Positions 24,085-27,578 of a DNA stretch of 27,578 nt are shown here, one piece after another. The first letter of the stretch is position 1. Every line of letters starts with the position of its first letter. This DNA comes from a virus: positions 1 to 27,578 of IMG/VR virus record IMGVR_UViG_3300025809_000098; one strand, given 5' to 3'. A program made the translations under genes and the position numbers. The notes under the pieces are model-generated. The model worked only from the letters and a program-made list of their open reading frames with translations, was not told where the DNA came from and searched no databases.

Positions 24085-25782
24085 CTACCCAGCCACTCGT
24101 TGATACAAGCCATCCAAGATCGTTCTATCTTGCTGAGTGCATCGAGCCAACACTGTCGCCTCAAACGCCTCTCGAAGACTCTCCTTGGTATCACTGGTCA
24201 ACCCAAACACTGTGACATACCGCTTCGCCATCGCTCTCAATCCCCTTGGAGACAGTGGCTGCATGATCTTGCCACTGGTGAAAGCCTTGCGATGCTCTGA
24301 GGCATACTTGATAAACAACTTAGCGTCATCAGGATTCAGTCCATCAGTCACACCCTTGAGCCAGTTAGTCTCCACACCCTTGCTCATGTAGCTCATCTCA
24401 ACCCAGTTCTCAAAGCGATCAAGTGTCGCCATACTCTGTGGTCTGGCCCCCTGATACATGGCAGTGTCATCACCCTGTCCAACAGTGTTAGCAGTAGCCA
24501 CCAATCTAAACCATGGGTTCGCCATAACCTTGCGGCCTCCATCCTCACTAATGAGCAAGCCATTGCCCTCCAAAACCCTCTGGAAAACATACATCACATC
24601 GGGTCGAACAAAATCGACCTCATCACACAACAGTAGGCAAGGGCGGCTCAGTGCATCAGGCAACACACCATCCACAAACTTTGATACTGTCTGACCATCC
24701 ACTGTCACTAACGTATCTCGACCAATCAAATCCATCCGTGAAATCTCACTGTCGAAGTTGACTCTCACAAGAGGGAAGTTGAGGTGAGCACATACCTGCT
24801 CAACCAAGGTAGATTTACCAGTGCCAGTGTGACCATACAGATAGCTGTTATTGCTATCGACAATGCCTTGGAGCACTCGGAACAAAGCGGTCATATCAAA
24901 CTTATAGTTGAGATCGATGCTCGGTACATCAGGATGCACACCCTCCCACTGGAAGAACGGAACATCAAAGTTCAGCAAGGTATCTCGCATCTTCTCCTCA
25001 GATTTCTCGACACTGAATATATCCTTGGCTCTCCGCATCAACACATTGCCCTCTGGAATCTTGCCATCGGCAGCAACGACTGTTGGAGCACTCACTGCAC
25101 TCATCGCAGTAGCTAACCGAGTCGCAAGGATACTCGCCTCCTCCTTGGCAGTAGCTGCATCGCTAACCAAATCATCCATCTGGCTATTGATTGAGTCAAC
25201 GCTCACACCAAGGTTCTCAAGGATTGCATTGACTGCTTTCTTGAGGTGATCATCCAGCTCAATTCTTTTCTCACTGCCCATACCTGCTCCCCGTTTAATT
25301 TCTTCTTTGATTTCTACTTTGATTTCTTTTTTACTGACGGCTCCTTCAACAGCAAAAATATCTTTGACATTCTCTAACAGCTCCTCATGTTGATCACTCA
25401 TGTGAGTGCTTCCAAACGGGAGATGACCAAGGTCTCCTTCGCAAATGATTCCAACAGAGTCAGCAACCCAAGCGGAAACTGACGTATCGAAATGAACCTC
25501 ATTGTTTAATGAGTAGGTGGCATGAATAACCAACTGCTCCAACACCGCTGGACTCAGACGACCACGAAAAGAATTGAAGGTAGGTTTTATTTTAAACTCC
25601 TCAAGACGGGACTTACCAATCGCTAAAATCGAAGAATCACATGCCATCCTAGCCTCTGGAGACATCTCTCCAAACATACAATCAGCTATCTTACGCAGCC
25701 TGTTTCTTCGGTTGTTGTAAGGGCTTTCCTTATCAACATCAATGTAATGCTTTATCACTTGGTTAAAGTCTTTATAATCCAT
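24085..25782 (-). CDS. MoxR/CobS-like AAA+ ATPase (565 aa)
   Basis: AGGAG precedes the ATG. The ATPase core starts near residue 285: Walker A GHTGTGKS at 317-324, Walker B LLLCDEVD with D387 and E388, a sensor-like VATANT, and an arginine-containing LDRF segment. This is the CobS/MoxR pattern. The first 285 residues are not recognised and contain two copies of a KDIF(A/S)VE motif (140-146 and 253-259) separated by a charged and helical stretch. The vWA gene follows after 26 bases, so the two almost certainly form one complex. The target of the remodeller is unknown: a virion protein, host polymerase or defence factor are all possible. Confidence 0.85.
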   Translation of the reverse strand: MDYKDFNQVIKHYIDVDKESPYNNRRNRLRKIADCMFGEMSPEARMACDSSILAIGKSRLEEFKIKPTFNSFRGRLSPAVLEQLVIHATYSLNNEVHFDTSVSAWVADSVGIICEGDLGHLPFGSTHMSDQHEELLENVKDIFAVEGAVSKKEIKVEIKEEIKRGAGMGSEKRIELDDHLKKAVNAILENLGVSVDSINSQMDDLVSDAATAKEEASILATRLATAMSAVSAPTVVAADGKIPEGNVLMRRAKDIFSVEKSEEKMRDTLLNFDVPFFQWEGVHPDVPSIDLNYKFDMTALFRVLQGIVDSNNSYLYGHTGTGKSTLVEQVCAHLNFPLVRVNFDSEISRMDLIGRDTLVTVDGQTVSKFVDGVLPDALSRPCLLLCDEVDFVRPDVMYVFQRVLEGNGLLISEDGGRKVMANPWFRLVATANTVGQGDDTAMYQGARPQSMATLDRFENWVEMSYMSKGVETNWLKGVTDGLNPDDAKLFIKYASEHRKAFTSGKIMQPLSPRGLRAMAKRYVTVFGLTSDTKESLREAFEATVLARCTQQDRTILDGLYQRVAG

Positions 25783-25824
25783 AAACTACTCCTAGTTAAT
25801 CTTTCTGGCTGATTCAGCTCAACA

Positions 25825-25849
25825 TCTCCTTGATTGAGGGCGTGAGTTA
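25825..25849. repeat. Stop-codon repeat, copy A (25 bases)
   Basis: On the minus strand this begins with the TAA stop of the 25847 gene and runs through CACGCCCTCA to TCAAGGAGA. It matches copy B at 26614-26638 with two differences in 25 bases. Weaker similarity extends further downstream (TCTGGCT on the plus strand at 25804). Confidence 0.85.
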
Positions 25850-26038
25850 TATACGCCACACACTCCTCAATAAAGTCCGACATCTAAGTTGCTCGGCTCT
25901 TGGCAACGTACCCCAAAACATACGAAGCCTATCCCAGTCATCAAACTCCCACTCCCTCCCCGTATCCTTGCACTCCAGTGCATAAATCTTTATCGGCAAG
26001 TGTCCTGCTGCTCTGGCTTTCTTGCCGAACTCACTCAC
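25847..26038 (-). CDS. Small hypothetical protein (63 aa)
   Basis: A basic, Trp-rich protein (GREWEFDDWDRLRMFWGTLP, then RCRTLLRSVWRI) starting in an ATGA overlap with the preceding gene. No family is recognised. Its stop codon forms the start of repeat copy A and the AAA+ gene starts 65 bases downstream. Confidence 0.6.
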   Translation of the reverse strand: MSEFGKKARAAGHLPIKIYALECKDTGREWEFDDWDRLRMFWGTLPRAEQLRCRTLLRSVWRI

Positions 26039-26253
26039 TTCTTTATCTGGCTAACTAAGTTCACGACACCATTACCCTTCAGCTCCAAGCCGTGCTCCGC
26101 ACGCCTCTTCACTTCAGCCGTACTGTTCTTTTTAGTTATCTCGTACATGATCTTCCCAATGCACCACATGTCCTGCATAGAGGCACTGAGAGAGCCGAAC
26201 TCGTTAACTGCATGGTTGAGGTACACATCCACACAAGTATTCATGGAGGCCAT
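26035..26253 (-). CDS. Small hypothetical protein (72 aa)
   Basis: The ATG overlaps the stop of the preceding gene by one base (TGATG) and the stop overlaps the next start (ATGA). It is mostly helical (SLSASMQDMWCIGKIMYEIT, then EVKRRAEHGLELKGNG) with no recognised motif. Support comes from the unbroken overlapping arrangement. Confidence 0.6.
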   Translation of the reverse strand: MASMNTCVDVYLNHAVNEFGSLSASMQDMWCIGKIMYEITKKNSTAEVKRRAEHGLELKGNGVVNLVSQIKK

Positions 26254-26462
26254 CAGGCAACGTCCTTGTAGACATCCAAGTCCATTATGTATGCCATCAC
26301 TTCGGTGTGAGTCTTCCCCATGTACACCACGAGGTTGGGTAGCTTCAATGCACGAGCAAAATCCATGCGGCTAACATGATCGTGAGCATCGAAGATGTTC
26401 AAGTTCACTAGCAATTTAAGGTCACTGTTAATCATGTCGAGTACGTCTTCTCGTAAGTTCAT
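26253..26462 (-). CDS. Small hypothetical protein (69 aa)
   Basis: It encodes MNLREDVLDMINSDLKLLVN, then MDFARALKLPNLVVYMGKTH; an AGGAAG-type site precedes the ATG. A leader of about 170 bases separates it from the upstream acidic-protein gene and contains the palindrome AAGTGT-A-ACACTT (26494-26506), so this may be the first gene of the operon leading to the AAA+/vWA pair. No family is recognised. Confidence 0.6.
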   Translation of the reverse strand: MNLREDVLDMINSDLKLLVNLNIFDAHDHVSRMDFARALKLPNLVVYMGKTHTEVMAYIMDLDVYKDVA

Positions 26463-26563
26463 AAGGTCTTCCTCTTTAATGTGTCACATAAGTGTAACAC
26501 TTTTAAATGATACTGTGAATCATCCCAATGGTACAGCGTAGCATTACAAATAAAACACAGAGC
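26463..26563 (-). promoter_or_regulatory. Candidate control region of the AAA+/vWA operon
   Basis: Noncoding and AT-rich, holding the palindrome AAGTGTAACACTT (26494-26506) and, on the minus strand, TATCATTTAA followed by GTTACA, a degenerate match to the shared operator. No convincing -10/-35 pair is visible. Tentative. Confidence 0.35.
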
Positions 26564-26564
26564 C

Positions 26565-26588
26565 AAAAAAACCAGCTATCAAGCTGGT
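26565..26588 (-). terminator. Rho-independent terminator after the acidic-protein gene
   Basis: A perfect seven-base stem ACCAGCT / AGCTGGT with a four-base loop (26571-26588) is followed on the minus strand by a T run. It lies about 48 bases after the stop at 26636. Confidence 0.85.
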
Positions 26589-26613
26589 GGTTTCTCTTCT
26601 GGCTAGTCAGTCT

Positions 26614-26638
26614 TCTCCTTGACTGAGGGCGTGGGTTA
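26614..26638. repeat. Stop-codon repeat, copy B (25 bases)
   Basis: Starts on the minus strand with the TAA stop of the acidic-protein gene and matches copy A (25825-25849) at 23 of 25 positions, including an AAGGAGA that looks like a ribosome-binding site but has no gene after it here. Confidence 0.85.
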
Positions 26639-27061
26639 CCTGTCCTCGTAACCCTCTCGATATTCTTCCTCCATGTGAACCATGTGTTCGACTCGACCTT
26701 CTTCGGCTACAATCCTATCCTCCTTAGCTTCCTCGTCTTCATCATCCTCGTCTTCATCATCCTCCTCTTCATCATCCTCCTCCTCCTCGTCATAGTCCTC
26801 CTCTTCCTCAGACACGATCAATTCTGGGTCTACCCAGTCAAGATGAGGTATCACTATCATGTGCTCAGACAACACTCCTGTTAACTTTCGCATCAACAGG
26901 TGAACACTTTCTGACTCTGCGTAGATGATGCTATCAAGAGCATTGACGATCACTGCTACATCGTGCAGGTTTAGTTCTACATCGTGCTCGACTGTCATAT
27001 CGACATCGATTTCATCGACACCGCCACTCTCAAAGTACACATGCGGATACAGTTGACTCAT
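26636..27061 (-). CDS. Extremely acidic protein (141 aa)
   Basis: The N-terminal 80 residues look folded (VYFESGGVDEIDVDMTV, then LHDVAVIVNALDSII), followed by an almost pure Asp/Glu run at about 85-112 and a further acidic tail. The start is an ATGA overlap with the upstream gene, and a terminator follows. I do not recognise a family. The charge pattern resembles DNA-mimic or nucleic-acid-binding-inhibitor proteins, but low-complexity acidic tails are also common in ordinary phage proteins. Confidence 0.6.
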   Translation of the reverse strand: MSQLYPHVYFESGGVDEIDVDMTVEHDVELNLHDVAVIVNALDSIIYAESESVHLLMRKLTGVLSEHMIVIPHLDWVDPELIVSEEEEDYDEEEEDDEEEDDEDEDDEDEEAKEDRIVAEEGRVEHMVHMEEEYREGYEDR

Positions 27062-27231
27062 TGCATTTTCCTCGCGTCACGTTTCTTGACATGCTGCCTA
27101 GTAAACTCGGCTGGAACATTTGGGCAATGCTCGATGATCTCCTCGGCTGAGAAACTATCGGGATGTCTAATCCCTTTCTGTTCAAACAAACCCATGATTG
27201 CGTCCATTACTTCTTCATCTGGCTTACTCAT
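27058..27231 (-). CDS. Small hypothetical protein (57 aa)
   Basis: Translating the minus strand gives MSKPDEEVMDAIMGLFEQKG, then IRHPDSFSAEEIIEHC, ending KKRDARKMQ. It starts in an ATGA overlap with the preceding gene and ends in an ATGA overlap with the acidic-protein gene. No family is recognised. Confidence 0.55.
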   Translation of the reverse strand: MSKPDEEVMDAIMGLFEQKGIRHPDSFSAEEIIEHCPNVPAEFTRQHVKKRDARKMQ

Positions 27232-27395
27232 TCAATCACCTCTATTTCAGTATGCTCTAAATCCAAGCCCCAGACTGTTGCTGCGCCTTGAAGTTTATCT
27301 TCAATCGAATCGCCTTGAATGTTGTGGGCCTCCTCGTCATTGTAGGTTGCTGCCCAAGTATCATCACCCAATTTGATTAGCGTTAGTTTACTCAT
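27228..27395 (-). CDS. Small hypothetical protein (55 aa)
   Basis: The frame encodes MSKLTLIKLGDDTWAATYND, then HNIQGDSIEDKLQGAATVWG, ending HTEIEVIE. A strong AGGAGG lies a few bases before the ATG, and both ends are ATGA overlaps. No family is recognised. Confidence 0.6.
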   Translation of the reverse strand: MSKLTLIKLGDDTWAATYNDEEAHNIQGDSIEDKLQGAATVWGLDLEHTEIEVIE

Positions 27396-27578
27396 ACATC
27401 CTCCTCGACTTTTGGAAAGGTGAACTCAAACCCAGTAAGCTCTGTTATTGAGTACGATAGATTCTCTCGCACAAGAGAATGATACGACTGTATCTCTTCC
27501 TCGGCATACTTAATGGCACTGCTCCGACTCAGGCTTTCTTGAGCATCATCCTCCCATGTGAAGTATTCACTCCATCGC
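27392..27578 (-). CDS. Partial hypothetical protein, truncated at the window edge
   Basis: An open frame runs in from the right edge for 61 residues (RWSEYFTWEDDAQESLSRSS, then AIKYAEEEIQSYHSL, ending FPKVEEDV) and stops in an ATGA overlap with the next gene. The start lies outside the window. It is acidic and helical; no family is recognised. Confidence 0.55.
   Translation of the reverse strand, partial: RWSEYFTWEDDAQESLSRSSAIKYAEEEIQSYHSLVRENLSYSITELTGFEFTFPKVEEDV

Noticed and set aside
22211-25782. The AAA+/vWA pair as cobalt chelatase genes for cobalamin synthesis
   Set aside because: Only the CobS/CobT-like folds are shared. There is no CobN or other cobalamin gene nearby, and such pairs in phages have other roles.
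26675-26884. Plus-strand hydrophobic frame opposite the acidic protein (apparent membrane protein)
   Set aside because: Runs of Ile/Leu/Phe arise from reading Asp/Glu codons on the opposite strand. The minus-strand gene has linked overlaps and a terminator.

Overview
The window looks like the interior of one tailed-phage genome, or of an integrated or assembled prophage, probably temperate and probably infecting a gammaproteobacterium. The phage assignment rests on a 2928-residue ejection-type virion protein, an M15 lysin with a holin-like neighbour, a Sak4/DUF669/Cas4-like recombination operon, a Prim-Pol/helicase, and a tyrosine integrase beside a tRNA gene. The host guess rests on tRNA-Gly(GCC), which by eye differs from the Escherichia coli glyV-type gene mainly by a compensated T-stem pair. 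Host range and taxonomy are inference, and no capsid, terminase, portal or DNA polymerase gene lies in the window.

Layout. (1) 35-9650, plus strand: the giant protein, an M15 peptidase and a membrane protein form a tight late block of virion ejection and lysis genes. (2) 12567-9651, minus strand: a recombination operon of an uncharacterised protein, a Sak4-like ATPase and a DUF669-type ssDNA-binding protein, then a terminator, a winged-helix protein and an Fe-S nuclease. (3) 12680-19077, plus strand: a Cro-like regulator, Prim-Pol/helicase, a SleB-like hydrolase and a string of small overlapping accessory genes ending in a PD-(D/E)XK nuclease. One small minus-strand gene (15714-15878) interrupts this block. 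(4) 19114-19305, minus strand: a small gene, followed by 540 bases of noncoding sequence rich in inverted repeats and the complete tRNA-Gly. (5) 27578-19954, minus strand: overlapping small genes, an AAA+ (MoxR/CobS-like) and von Willebrand A (CobT-like) pair, a small unknown, a possible DNA-repair-like protein, a helix-turn-helix protein and the integrase.

Regulation. A palindrome of the form ATCAT-N4-ATGATTACA occurs in three intergenic control regions: the divergent 12567/12680 region, upstream of 16158 and upstream of 16667. At each one the right-hand end could be a -35 hexamer with a plausible -10 downstream. I read this as one phage regulon, possibly controlled by the adjacent Cro-like protein. 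Rho-independent terminators are clear at four places, all facing the minus strand.

The most interesting unexplained parts are the shared operator, the AAA+/vWA module whose vWA partner carries an HExxH motif, the multi-domain giant protein with zincin-like and ADP-ribosyltransferase-like motifs, the structured noncoding DNA beside the tRNA and integrase, and a 25-base repeat placed exactly at the stop codons of two unrelated small genes.
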